The notes under the pieces were generated by a model. That model searched no databases, was not told the DNA's origin, and saw nothing but the letters and a program-made list of their open reading frames with translations. From NCBI GenBank assembly GCA_023248635.1, contig JAHFED010000060.1, forward strand, positions 1-36,299: DNA of 36,299 bases. Direction: 5' to 3'. Position 1 is the first letter of the stretch. The number at the start of each line of letters is the position of its first letter. Positions 18,027-26,107 of this stretch are shown here, one piece after another. The stretch comes from Myxococcales bacterium (GTDB lineage: Bacteria > Myxococcota > UBA727 > VGSZ01). The position numbers and the translations under genes were made by a program.

Positions 18027-18509
18027 ATGCAGATCGGGAAAAAGGCCGCCGTGGCCATCGACTACAAGCTCACCATCGAAGGCGGCATCGTCGTCGACGC
18101 GTCGGAGAAGGGGCAGCCCCTGTGGTACCTGCACGGCGCCAGCAACATCATCCCCGGCCTCGAGAAAGCCCTCGACGGCTTGAAGGCCGGTGACAAGAAG
18201 ACCGTCGTCGTCGGCCCGGCCGAGGGCTACGGCACCCGCGAAGAGGCCCGCGTGCACACGGTGCCCAAAACTAAGTTTCCGCCGGGCAACTACAGCGTCG
18301 GCGACCACGTCACAGCGACTGCTCCCGACGGCAACGAGATGGACGCCCGCATCTCGGCCATGGACGGCAAGAGTTACACCCTCGACTTCAACCATGAGCT
18401 GGCGGGCAAGACCCTGACCTTCGACATCGCCGTCGTCGAAGTCCGCGCCGCCACCAAAGACGAGATGACCCACGGACACGTGCACGGTCCCGGCGGCCAT
18501 CACCACTGA
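18027..18509 (+). CDS. slyD: FKBP-type peptidyl-prolyl isomerase, SlyD-like
   Basis: A 160-residue isomerase and chaperone of the SlyD subfamily. The FKBP core is split by the insert-in-flap domain: IGKKAAVAIDYKLTIEGGIVVDAS and LHGASNIIPGLEKALDGLKAGD, then the IF insert starting about GPAEGYGTREEARVHTVPKTKFP, then the returning strand NHELAGKTLTFDIAVVEVR. The C-terminus HGHVHGPGGHHH is the His-rich metal-binding tail typical of SlyD, shorter than the E. coli one, and suggests nickel or zinc binding. AGGAG lies seven bases before ATG 18027, favouring it over GTG 18021. Divergent from the aminopeptidase with 93 bp between. Confidence 0.92.
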   Translation: MQIGKKAAVAIDYKLTIEGGIVVDASEKGQPLWYLHGASNIIPGLEKALDGLKAGDKKTVVVGPAEGYGTREEARVHTVPKTKFPPGNYSVGDHVTATAPDGNEMDARISAMDGKSYTLDFNHELAGKTLTFDIAVVEVRAATKDEMTHGHVHGPGGHHH

Positions 18510-18536
18510 TCCCAAGTCCAGTTGAAGTTCGCTCAG

Positions 18537-18672
18537 GCGCGGGGAGCGCGCGCGAAGCGGAGTTGGGTGGGCCCCACCGTCCGGCTTCGCCGGCGTGGGG
18601 AGGGTCTGCATCAGACCCTCCAGGAAGAACATCTCCGACCTCGGTGAACGAAGTTCAGCGAGATCGGGGATG
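18537..18672 (+). repeat. Dispersed multi-hairpin element, copy C
   Basis: Diverged copy of the element at 33608-33816 and 36134-36299, with the modules in the same order. A GCGGAGTTGG segment comes first. Next is a GC hairpin (CCCCACCGTCCGG, CTTCG, CCGGCGTGGGG). Then comes a perfect 10-bp hairpin (GGAGGGTCTG, loop CAT, CAGACCCTCC), and last a hairpin (ATCTCCGACCTCGGTGAAC, GAA, GTTCAGCGAGATCGGGGAT). The stem of the second hairpin differs from the other copies on both arms in a compensating way. It lies just 3' of slyD, where it could also terminate transcription. Confidence 0.75.
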
Positions 18673-18715
18673 AGCCTCCGTCCCCTCCCGTCCTCCGGGT
18701 GAGGAAGACGTGCTC

Positions 18716-19006
18716 ATGTTCTCGCCTCAGGCGCAGGCGCCGTCTCCGACGCCGTCTGCGCCGCCGCCACCGCGTGCTTCGTCACGGTTCCGGCGGCATC
18801 ACCTGAACGGGGGTATCGACGCTCGGCGTTGTACGTGCCGACAGAGCTGCTCCACCGACGCCGATTGCGAGGGCGAGGAGGTTTGCGCCGGGAACTTGCC
18901 CGGCAGCAGCTGCCTGACCGTCGCCCGTACGTCGTTCACCAGACCGTGCGCTCCCGGGCTGGCGTGCGCTGTCGACGCCGACCTCGGTGTCGGCGTGTGC
19001 GGCTGA
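18716..19006 (+). pseudogene. Probable remnant of a Cys-rich secreted protein
   Basis: The last 60 codons read CTCRQSCSTDADCEGEEVC, then AGNLPGSSC and CAPGLACAVDADLGVGVCG, a Cys pattern (CSxDxDC) typical of myxobacterial secreted proteins. The first 40 codons are a Pro/Ser/Arg-rich sequence without a signal peptide. GAGGAAG precedes the start region, so a short product cannot be excluded. It lies in a stretch of about 1 kb with no other gene and directly follows a dispersed repeat, so loss of the 5' part by rearrangement is the simplest reading. Confidence 0.4.
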
Positions 19007-19533
19007 CATCGTCGATGCCAAGCGCCGCGAGTCCGTGTGAAGGGCGACGGCTGTCGTACTGCTCGCCAGGTCCCGTGCGGTATCCAACGCCGGTCAAGCA
19101 GAGACATGCTCTTCCGCCGGAGAACGAAGGCGAGGCGGAGAGGGGCGCGTTCTTCACCCTCGATGCCGAGCCGCACTGGACCGTGGCCGCGCCTCGCGTC
19201 GTCGGGCCCCCGGCGCAGTGTGTCTTCAGCCCGGTCGTGACATTACGAGAAGGATCGACCGCTCGGCCCAGCCAGGAAACGTCGTCGGCAACCCCCCGGA
19301 CTTGCCATGGACGAAGCGCGAGGTCGCTCGGCAAGCAATCGATCGAGGCGTCGTCGTTCGCACCGCGCAAAGCCGGGGCATGACGAACGAACGCTCGTGC
19401 GCGAGCAGCTTGCGCACCGGCTGCGCAGAACGATTCGAGGCAGAGGACGCAACTCCGGTCGGGGTCTCTGTCATGGCATCGGTCATGCTTAGGCAAGGCG
19501 ACGTCCCATGATTTGCGCTTCGGAGCCGATGTC
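19007..19533. other. 527-bp stretch with no supportable gene
   Basis: Short frames exist on both strands, the longest plus frame at 19218-19511. Their products have no recognisable domain, codon bias is weaker than in neighbouring genes, and none has both a ribosome-binding site and a sensible N-terminus. The end of the stretch must hold the promoter of the FG-GAP lipoprotein. It may contain decayed coding sequence. Confidence 0.5.
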
Positions 19534-22500
19534 ATGAAGAACCTGGCCCTCACCCCCCTGCTTCTGCTCTCTCTCTCTTGTGGCTACGCCGTCACCGCCA
19601 ACGGCGATCGAGACGACGAAGGCGAGGGAGAAGGCGAAGGAGAAGGCGGGGGAGAAGGCGACAGCGACAGCGACGGCGACGGCGACGGCAGCGACCTCGC
19701 TCCCAACGATCCTTGCCTGCCAGAGCCCAACGCCATTGCCTGTGGGGGCGGCGATTTCGACGACGACGGCGTCAACAACGGCGCCGACTCCGAGCCCGCG
19801 GACAGCTGCGTCCCCGATGACGCCTCGCTGGCTTGTTTGGGAGAGGGGGAAGGCGAGGGCGAAGGTGAGGGTGAAGGTGAAGGCGAAGGCGAAGGTGAAG
19901 GTGAAGGTGAAGGTGAGGGTGAGGGCGAAGGTGAGGGCGAAGGTGAGGGTGAGGGCGAAGGTGAGGTTGACGACGGCTGCGGCGACGGTGTGCTTGACCC
20001 AGGACTCGAAGAGCAGTGCGACGGCGACGATGTCGGGGGCCAAGACTGCGCGTCCTTCGGCTTCGACACGGGGGTGCTGGCCTGCGACGCCGCCTGTGAT
20101 TTCGATTTCACGGGGTGCAACACCGCGCCGGAGGCAACGCCACAGTCTGTGAGCACCAATGAGGACACCCCCAAGGCCATCACGCTCGCGGGCAGCGACG
20201 CCGACGATGACCCGCTCTCCTTCGCCATCGTGCAAGCACCTGCCAGAGGCACGCTGAGCGGGACGCCGCCCAACCTCAGCTACACACCCGACGACAACGT
20301 CAACGGCGACGACAGCTTCTCCTTCACCGTGAACGACGGCGCGCTCACCTCGGCCGCCGCGGAGGTCTCGCTCACCATCGTGTCGGTGGACGACGCTCCG
20401 GTGGCCGACCCCCAATCGATCAGCGTGGACGAAAACGGCCAGCAAGAGGTCGTGCTCAGCGGCAGCGACGTCGACGGCGACGCCATCACGGCCTTCACCA
20501 TCCTCACGCCACCGGCCTTGGGCGTGCTCTCCGGCAATGCACCCAACTTGATCTACACGCCCGATCCCAACGTCAGTGGCAGCGACAGCTTCGCCTTTGG
20601 CATCCGCGCGGGGAGTCGGGACTCGGCCGAGGCCACGATCTCCATCGACATCGTCCCCTTCTCCGCCGCCTTCGGCGCCGGCGTCGAATTCGCGACGGGC
20701 CCGTCTCCGATCTCTCCGGGCGTGGGCGACCTCAACGGCGATGGCAGGCCCGACCTGGTGATCGCGAACCAAGAGTTTTCCGACAACGGCAACAGCCTCT
20801 CGATCCTCTTCAACACGAGCGCTCCTGGCGCCGCTACACCGAACTTCGCGCCAAGGTTCGACCTCGCGCTCGGCCGGTCGCCCAACTTCGTTGCGATCGG
20901 CGACCTCAACGGCGACGGTAAGGTCGACCTCGCCGTTGCGATCGATGCGACCGTCGCCATCCTGCTCAACACGACCCCGAGGGGAGCCGCGTCACCAAGC
21001 TTCGAGACGAGGGCGAACTTCGGAGTCTTCAGGGTTGTGAACTCGATCGCCGTCGGTGACCTCAACGGCGACGGCAAGCCCGACCTCGCCACGGCGCAGG
21101 TCGCCGGAGGAGGTGCGGAGTTCGTCTCGGTCCTCTTCAACACCACTCCCCCAGGGGCCGCGACACCGACCTACGAGGGGGCTCAGATCGCATTGATGGC
21201 GGGCAACGGGAGCACCTCCGTCGTCGCCATCGGCGACCTCAATGGCGACGGGAAGGGCGATCTCGCCGTCGCGAACCTCCAGTTGAACATCCTCTCGGTC
21301 CTCTTCAACAGGACAGATGTGCCCGTGACCGGCGTTGGTGGAGGAAGCTTCACCACCATTGACTTCGCGCCAAGCGTCGACTTTCCTGCGGGCATCGCCC
21401 CCGACTCCCTGGCCATCGACGACTTCAATGGCGACGGCCGGCCCGACCTCGCCTGCGCGACGGCGGACTCGATCGCGGTCCTCTTCAACACCACCCCGAC
21501 GGGGGCGGTGGCACCCACCTTCGCGGCGAAGGTCGAGTTTCCCGTCGATGGGAATCCCCGCTCCGTGACCAGCGCCGATCTCAATGGCGACGGCAAGCAG
21601 GACCTCGCCTTCGCGAACACCCTCTCGAACACCGGCTCGGTCTTGTTAAACACGACCGAGCCGGGGGCGACGGCGCCCACCTTCGCGACGCGCTTCGACT
21701 TCGTCACCGATGCCTTTCCCCACTCCGTCGCCACCGGGGACTTCAACACCGACGGCAAAGCCGACCTCGCCGTCGCAAACCAGGTGTCGGACAACGTCAC
21801 GGTCGTCCTCAACACCACCGCACGCAACGTCGCGCCCCGCTTTGAACCCAAGGTCGATCTCGCGACGGCCAACGGTCCCGCAGCCGTCGCCAGCGCTGAC
21901 CTCAACGGCGACGGGCGGCCTGACTTTGCGGTGGCCAACTTCGACGCCAACAGCGTCTCCGTCCGCTTTGACACCACCGTGCCGGGTGCGGTGCGGGCGA
22001 CCTTCGGGAACCGGGCAGACATCGGCGTCGGTGCGGCGCCGGACGCCGTGGCCATCAGCGATCTCAACGCCGACGGCCGACCCGACCTGGCAGTCACCAA
22101 CCAGGCCTCCGACACCGTCTCGGTCCTCTTCAACCGCACCGTGCCGGGGAACGCGGCGGCGAGCTTCGCGCGGGTCGACTTCGCCACCGGGGCAACGCCT
22201 CAATCCGTGGCCCTGGGCGACCTCAACGGCGATGGCTTCCCCGACGTCGCCGTCGCCAACGGCGGATCGGACAGCGTCTCGATCCTCTTCAACACCACCG
22301 CGCCCGGTGGCACGACGGCGGACTTCGCGGACCGGATCGACTTCCGCACCGCCGAGAACCCCGCAGCCGTCGTCGTCGTTGACCTCAACGGCGACGGCAA
22401 GCCCGACGTCGCCGTCGCGGGCAAGGCGGCTGTCTCTGTGCTCTTCAACACCACGCCGACCGGGGTGCTGGCGCCGACCTTCGCCGATCGGGTCGACTTC

Positions 22501-22935
22501 GCGGCGGGCCTCGATCCCGTCTCCCTCGCCACCGGCGACCTCAACGGCGACGGCCGCTCCGATCTCGCCGTCGCCAACGCCGCCTCGGACTCGGTCTCGA
22601 TCTTGCTGAACGCGAGCGCGCCCGGGGCCCTCGCACCCGCCTTTGCGAGCGCTTTCGACTTCACGGTGCTTCAGCCTTCCTCCGTCGCCATCGCCGACCT
22701 CGACGAGGACGGACGGCCCGACCTCGTCGTCACCCAGCTCGCGGCAAACAACGTCACGGTCCTCCTCAACGTCAGCGTCGCGGGGCAGCAGCTGGCCAAC
22801 TTCTTGGGCGGGGACGACTTCACCACCGGTGCCGGTCCGGCGTCCGTGGTGGTCAGCGACTTCACCGGTGATGGGCGGCTTGACCTCGCCGTAGCCAACG
22901 CGGCGAACAGCGTCTCGGTGCTCGTGGCCGAGTAG
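19534..22935 (+). CDS. Large FG-GAP/VCBS-repeat lipoprotein with Gly-Glu spacer
   Basis: A 1133-residue exported protein. MKNLALTPLLLLSLSC is a signal peptide ending at a probable lipid-modified Cys16. It is followed by an acidic EGEGEGEGEG tract, a Cys/Asp-rich segment, and a second Gly-Glu tract of about 40 residues. Next comes a Cys-rich module (CGDGVLDPGLEEQCDGDD), two cadherin/Ig-like domains (NEDTPKAITLAGSDADDDPL and DENGQQEVVLSGSDVDGDAI), and about 14 FG-GAP repeats of roughly 50-60 residues. Each repeat carries a Ca-binding DLNGDGxPDLAVAN loop and an SVLFNTTxPGA turn, as in integrin-type propellers. The start is ATG 19534 (GGAG upstream), since an upstream in-frame ATG would spoil the signal peptide. 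It probably stands on the cell surface on the Gly-Glu spacer and binds a ligand or another cell. Function unknown; expression probably monocistronic. Confidence 0.88.
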   Translation: MKNLALTPLLLLSLSCGYAVTANGDRDDEGEGEGEGEGGGEGDSDSDGDGDGSDLAPNDPCLPEPNAIACGGGDFDDDGVNNGADSEPADSCVPDDASLACLGEGEGEGEGEGEGEGEGEGEGEGEGEGEGEGEGEGEGEGEGEVDDGCGDGVLDPGLEEQCDGDDVGGQDCASFGFDTGVLACDAACDFDFTGCNTAPEATPQSVSTNEDTPKAITLAGSDADDDPLSFAIVQAPARGTLSGTPPNLSYTPDDNVNGDDSFSFTVNDGALTSAAAEVSLTIVSVDDAPVADPQSISVDENGQQEVVLSGSDVDGDAITAFTILTPPALGVLSGNAPNLIYTPDPNVSGSDSFAFGIRAGSRDSAEATISIDIVPFSAAFGAGVEFATGPSPISPGVGDLNGDGRPDLVIANQEFSDNGNSLSILFNTSAPGAATPNFAPRFDLALGRSPNFVAIGDLNGDGKVDLAVAIDATVAILLNTTPRGAASPSFETRANFGVFRVVNSIAVGDLNGDGKPDLATAQVAGGGAEFVSVLFNTTPPGAATPTYEGAQIALMAGNGSTSVVAIGDLNGDGKGDLAVANLQLNILSVLFNRTDVPVTGVGGGSFTTIDFAPSVDFPAGIAPDSLAIDDFNGDGRPDLACATADSIAVLFNTTPTGAVAPTFAAKVEFPVDGNPRSVTSADLNGDGKQDLAFANTLSNTGSVLLNTTEPGATAPTFATRFDFVTDAFPHSVATGDFNTDGKADLAVANQVSDNVTVVLNTTARNVAPRFEPKVDLATANGPAAVASADLNGDGRPDFAVANFDANSVSVRFDTTVPGAVRATFGNRADIGVGAAPDAVAISDLNADGRPDLAVTNQASDTVSVLFNRTVPGNAAASFARVDFATGATPQSVALGDLNGDGFPDVAVANGGSDSVSILFNTTAPGGTTADFADRIDFRTAENPAAVVVVDLNGDGKPDVAVAGKAAVSVLFNTTPTGVLAPTFADRVDFAAGLDPVSLATGDLNGDGRSDLAVANAASDSVSILLNASAPGALAPAFASAFDFTVLQPSSVAIADLDEDGRPDLVVTQLAANNVTVLLNVSVAGQQLANFLGGDDFTTGAGPASVVVSDFTGDGRLDLAVANAANSVSVLVAE
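19846..19968 (+). repeat. Hexanucleotide repeat encoding Gly-Glu
   Basis: Tandem GGNGAR codon pairs (GGCGAA, GGTGAG, GGTGAA, GGCGAG variants) make about 20 uninterrupted Gly-Glu dipeptides in the spacer of the FG-GAP lipoprotein. A six-base period keeps the frame when copies are lost or gained, so spacer length is likely to vary between strains. Confidence 0.9.
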
Positions 22936-23036
22936 GTCGGTCCGACAGGCACCCTCTTGTTCCGTGTAGGGCCTGGGGCCCAGGGAATTGTTGCGGGCCC
23001 CGCTGTTTCGCGGGAATAAATCCGAGGAGTGGGACC
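22936..23036. other. Gap after the FG-GAP gene with weak hairpins
   Basis: No gene is seen. Two small GC-rich inverted repeats lie here: CCTGG-GGC-CCAGG near 22970-22985 and CCCGC-TGTTTC-GCGGG near 23000-23015, the second followed by AATAAAT. They are possible but unconvincing terminators for the gene ending at 22935. The palindrome array begins directly afterwards, and the 308-bp gap to pgi holds no other frame of interest. Confidence 0.4.
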
Positions 23037-23180
23037 AGTGCCGATGGTTTGCGCCGTTGGCACGGCTCAAGGTGCCAATGGTTTGAGCCGTTGGCACGGC
23101 TCAAAGTGCCGATGGTTTGAGCCGTTGGCACGGCTCAAAGTGCTTCCTGCTTTGAGCCGTTGACACGGCTCAAAGTGCCG
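23037..23180. repeat. Array 1: tandem TGGC-loop palindromes, TTTGAGCC family
   Basis: Four 34-35-bp units plus a partial (units start at 23038, 23072, 23106, 23140 and 23175). Each unit is a 10-base spacer GTGCCGATGG followed by a 24-bp palindrome: arm TTTGAGCCGT, loop TGGC, arm ACGGCTCAAA. The first unit has TTTGCGCCGT and the fourth has a changed spacer (GTGCTTCCTGC) and loop TGAC. The array lies between the FG-GAP gene and pgi, both on the plus strand. It has no unique spacers. It could work as a set of transcript hairpins or as protein-binding palindromes. Confidence 0.9.
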
Positions 23181-23243
23181 AAGCGTTGACGGCGGGGGTC
23201 GAGACGAGCGAACACGCGCCACCTCGCACACACGGAGATCTCG

Positions 23244-24827
23244 ATGTCTGACGCCAAGACCCTCTGGGAACGCACCAAAGCCCAATACTTCGCCGACGCC
23301 GACCTCGGCTTCGCCATCGACGTCAGCCGCATGGACCTCGACGACGCCTTCTTTGCCAAAAACAGCGACGGCGTCACCAAGGCGCTCAAAGCCATGGCCG
23401 AGCTCGAGAAGGGCAGCATCGCCAACCCCGATGAGAAGCGCATGGCCGGCCACTACTGGTTGCGCGCGCCGCAGCTGGCACCGCACCTCGCCGATCGCCG
23501 CGCCATCGAAGACACGCTGCAGAAGATGCTGCGCTTCGCCGCCGACGCCCACACCGGCAAGCTGCGCGGCGAATACGGCGAGCTCTTCGCCAACGTGCTG
23601 ATCGTCGGCATCGGCGGCAGCGCCCTGGGTCCCCAATTTGTCGCCGACGCTCTGGGTGCGCCCACGGATCGCATCAAGCCCTTCTTCTTCGACAACACCG
23701 ATCCAGACGGCATGGATCGCGTGCTGGATTCCATCGAGAATCATGGCGGTCTCTCGCGCACGCTGACCATCGTGATCTCCAAGTCCGGTGGCACCAAAGA
23801 GACCCGCAACGGCATGCTCGAAGCCCAGGCCGCCTACCGCGCCGCCGGCCTCGATCCCGCCCGCCACATGGTCGCTGTGACCCAAGAGGGCAGCGAGCTC
23901 GACAAGGTCGCCGTCAAAGAGGGCTTCATCACCCGCTTCCCCATGTGGGACTGGGTTGGCGGCCGCACCTCGGAGCTCTCCGCCGTCGGCCTGCTCGCCG
24001 CAGCACTTCAGGGCATCGACATCGTGGGCATGCTCAACGGTGCTGCCGCGATGGACGTGCTGACCCGGGCCACCGACACCAAGAAGAACCCCGCGCTGCT
24101 ACTGGCGCTGTCGTGGTTGAAGGCCACCAATGGCAAGGGCGAAAAAGACATGGTCGTCTTGCCCTACAAAGATCGCCTGACCTTGCTGTCCAAGTATCTG
24201 CAGCAACTGGTGATGGAGTCCCTGGGCAAAGAGAAGGATCTCGACGGCAAGACCGTTCACCAGGGCATCGCGGTCTATGGCAACAAGGGCTCCACCGACC
24301 AGCATGCTTATGTGCAGCAGCTGCGCGATGGCGTGCCGAACTTCTTTATCACCTTTTTGCAAGTCCTGCGCGAGCGCAAGGCGACGGCGATGGAGGTCGA
24401 ACCCGGCGTCACCTCTGGCGACTTCCTCTTTGGCTTCCTGCTCGGCACGCGCCGCGCTCTGTACGAGGGTGGTCGTCCGTCGATCACCGTCAGCATCGAC
24501 GACGTCACGCCTCGGGCTGTGGGCGCCCTCATCGCTCTCTTCGAGCGCGCGGTGGGCTTTTACGCGTCCTTCGTGAACATCAACGCCTACCACCAGCCCG
24601 GCGTCGAAGCCGGCAAGAAGGCGGCGCAGACGGTGATCACGCTGCAGTCGAAGGTCGTGAAGGGCCTTGCCGAAGCCAAGGGCGCGCAGACCGCCGACGA
24701 GCTCGCCAAGTCCATCGGCGAAGACGACGCCGAAACGGTGTGGCGCATCTGCGAGCACCTCGCAGCCAACGGTCGCGCGCGCAAAGAAGGCGGCACGGGC
24801 CCCTTCACCGTGAAGTACCTGGGCTGA
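23244..24827 (+). CDS. pgi: Glucose-6-phosphate isomerase
   Basis: A 527-residue cytoplasmic enzyme interconverting glucose-6-phosphate and fructose-6-phosphate in glycolysis and gluconeogenesis. Two SIS domains are clear. The first has [15 protein letters not shown] and the phosphate loop [14 protein letters not shown]; the second has [26 protein letters not shown], which includes the catalytic His region. The C-terminal [17 protein letters not shown] holds the ring-opening and proton-transfer Lys. Length and motif order fit the bacterial form that runs without the animal-type N-terminal extension. GGAGATCTCG immediately precedes ATG. It is flanked by the palindrome array upstream and a strong intrinsic terminator downstream, and so is probably a single-gene transcript. 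Confidence 0.96.
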   Translation: MSDAKTLWERTKAQYFADADLGFAIDVSRMDLDDAFFAKNSDGVTKALKAMAELEKGSIANPDEKRMAGHYWLRAPQLAPHLADRRAIEDTLQKMLRFAADAHTGKLRGEYGELFANVLIVGIGGSALGPQFVADALGAPTDRIKPFFFDNTDPDGMDRVLDSIENHGGLSRTLTIVISKSGGTKETRNGMLEAQAAYRAAGLDPARHMVAVTQEGSELDKVAVKEGFITRFPMWDWVGGRTSELSAVGLLAAALQGIDIVGMLNGAAAMDVLTRATDTKKNPALLLALSWLKATNGKGEKDMVVLPYKDRLTLLSKYLQQLVMESLGKEKDLDGKTVHQGIAVYGNKGSTDQHAYVQQLRDGVPNFFITFLQVLRERKATAMEVEPGVTSGDFLFGFLLGTRRALYEGGRPSITVSIDDVTPRAVGALIALFERAVGFYASFVNINAYHQPGVEAGKKAAQTVITLQSKVVKGLAEAKGAQTADELAKSIGEDDAETVWRICEHLAANGRARKEGGTGPFTVKYLG

Positions 24828-24851
24828 GCCCAACTGCAGGCAGCCAGAAAG

Positions 24852-24881
24852 GCCGGCGTCGTCGACGTCGGCTTTTTTTTT
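24852..24881 (+). terminator. Rho-independent terminator of pgi
   Basis: GC-rich stem GCCGGCGTCG paired with CGACGTCGGC (one mismatch) directly followed by nine T residues, 25 bp after the pgi stop codon. The convergent gene ends at 24887, so the structure may also serve it less efficiently from the other side. Confidence 0.88.
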
Positions 24882-24886
24882 CTGCC

Positions 24887-25372
24887 TCAGTGCGCTTCGT
24901 GCTCGCGGCCGTGCATCAGCGCCATGCGGATTTTGAAATGGCCGTCGTCGTCGCGGCGCAAGGTGTAGGTCGAGCTTTCGGCGCCGATTTCCTCACCGCG
25001 CTCGTCGATCCAGGGCCAGCGCACCTCGACCAGGGCCAGGCGATCGCCCATGAAGTGCAAGTGGATGATGTCGACGTTGGTGCCGACGACGCCGCGCTTG
25101 TTGTACTCGGCCTTGCCCTTGCCCATGAACGCCGCGATCTCGTCGAGGTCGTGGGTCATGAATTCGACGTTGTCGCCGATGATGAAGGTCGGCACGTCGA
25201 AGAGCTCGGCGGCAGCATCGCCGTCGCCCTTGGTGATGGCGGTGGCGAACTGCTCGAGCAGATCGACCACCTCTTGGGTGGCCAGCCCGAGCGGGATCGC
25301 ATCTGGCTCCGCTTGCGGTTCCTCGTGATCGTACTCGTGGGGTTCGTTGTCTGAAGCTTCGAGCTCGGGCAT
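24887..25372 (-). CDS. NTF2/SnoaL-like fold protein
   Basis: A 161-residue protein with an acidic, disordered first 30 residues (MPELEASDNEPHEYDHEEPQ) and then a compact domain. That domain has a long first helix (VVDLLEQFATAITKGDGDAAAELFD), FIIGDNVEFMTHDLDEIAAFM, and three closing strands (RLALVEVRWPWID, ESSTYTLRRDDD, HFKIRMALMHG). The order helix-loop-strands with DGHFKI near the end resembles SnoaL/DUF4440-type NTF2-like proteins, which act as small enzymes or ligand binders. No catalytic residues can be singled out. ATG 25372 has AGGAGG five bases upstream, which decides the start over a longer open frame. Its upstream region contains one copy of the array 1 palindrome. Confidence 0.72.
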   Translation of the reverse strand: MPELEASDNEPHEYDHEEPQAEPDAIPLGLATQEVVDLLEQFATAITKGDGDAAAELFDVPTFIIGDNVEFMTHDLDEIAAFMGKGKAEYNKRGVVGTNVDIIHLHFMGDRLALVEVRWPWIDERGEEIGAESSTYTLRRDDDGHFKIRMALMHGREHEAH

Positions 25373-25396
25373 CACAGCCTCCTGCGGCATCGATAA

Positions 25397-25430
25397 GTGC
25401 CGATGGTTTGAGCCGTTGGCACGGCTCAAA
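25397..25430. repeat. Solo copy of the array 1 unit
   Basis: One 34-bp unit identical to the third unit of the array at 23037-23180, including the spacer GTGCCGATGG and both arms (TTTGAGCCGT and ACGGCTCAAA around TGGC). It lies 25 bp upstream of the NTF2-like gene start. Identity over the spacer as well as the palindrome shows that the unit moved or was copied recently as a whole. Confidence 0.9.
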
Positions 25431-25608
25431 CGCTGCGCCAGCACCACCACCAAGACCCAAGCAGAGCCCGTGCCGCAGCCAACGCCACGTGCCCTCGCCA
25501 CCCGCGCATCGACGTCGACAAAGGTGGTGGGGGCAGCCTTGCGCGCTGGGGCAAGGGCGAGCGATCCGGGGTCGCAGACGCCGACGTCGACGTCGTTATC
25601 TCTGCTTC

Positions 25609-26107
25609 ATGGCCCTGCCTTTGGGACCACCGCTCAAGCCCATGCTGGCCAAGCTCTCGACGAGCTTGCCGCAGGGTGAGGGTTGGCTCTACGAGCCCAA
25701 GTGGGACGGCTTCCGGGCGTAGGTGTTCCGCGACGGCGACGACGAAGTGTTCCTGCAGAGCCGCGAGCTCAAACCCCTGGGACGCTATTTTCCCGAGCTG
25801 GTGGTGGGCTTGGGGCAGCGGCTGAGCCGGCCGTGCGTGCTCGATGGCGAGATCGTGATCGAGCGCGAGGGTGTGCTCGACTTCGACGCCCTGTCCCAAC
25901 GCATCCACCCCGCGGCTTCGCGCATCGAGCTGCTGGCACAGCAGACGCCCGCGGGCTTTGTGGCTTGGGATCTGTTGGCCCTCGACGACGACGACCACCG
26001 CGCCAATGCCGCTACGACCAGCTCGAGGTCGCCGCTCCCTTCGAGTTGGCGTCGATCCTCGCCCCGCCGCAGCCCCGGCCTCCGCAGCGCGCCCGGGCGC
26101 GCTCCCC
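25609..26107 (+). pseudogene. Broken ATP-dependent DNA ligase (adenylation domain only)
   Basis: Remains of a ligase of the LigD/LigC-like type, which joins DNA nicks using ATP. MALPLGPPLKPMLAKL and GWLYEPKWDGFRA contain motif I with the adenylated Lys of KWDG. Directly after it is an in-frame TAG (25720-25722). The same frame continues with convincing homology: VFRDGDDEVFLQSRELKPLG, RYFPELV, and the motif VLDGEIVI, then FDALSQRIHPAASR and VAWDLLALDDDDHR. Near 26000 the homology shifts frame (RYDQLEVAAPFELASIL) and then ends against the convergent RNase D gene. The nucleotidyltransferase C-terminal motifs and OB-fold are missing. One stop, one frameshift and a truncation mean it is inactive. 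No ribosome-binding site is visible. Confidence 0.85.

Noticed and set aside
19218-19511. Plus-strand frame of 97 codons
   Set aside because: No recognisable domain, no ribosome-binding site and composition unlike neighbouring genes. The minus strand has an equally open frame.
25720-25722. TAG as a recoded (pyrrolysine) codon in the DNA ligase
   Set aside because: Pyrrolysine occurs in methylamine methyltransferases and similar proteins, not ligases. The same gene also has a frameshift and lacks its C-terminal half, so decay explains the stop codon.
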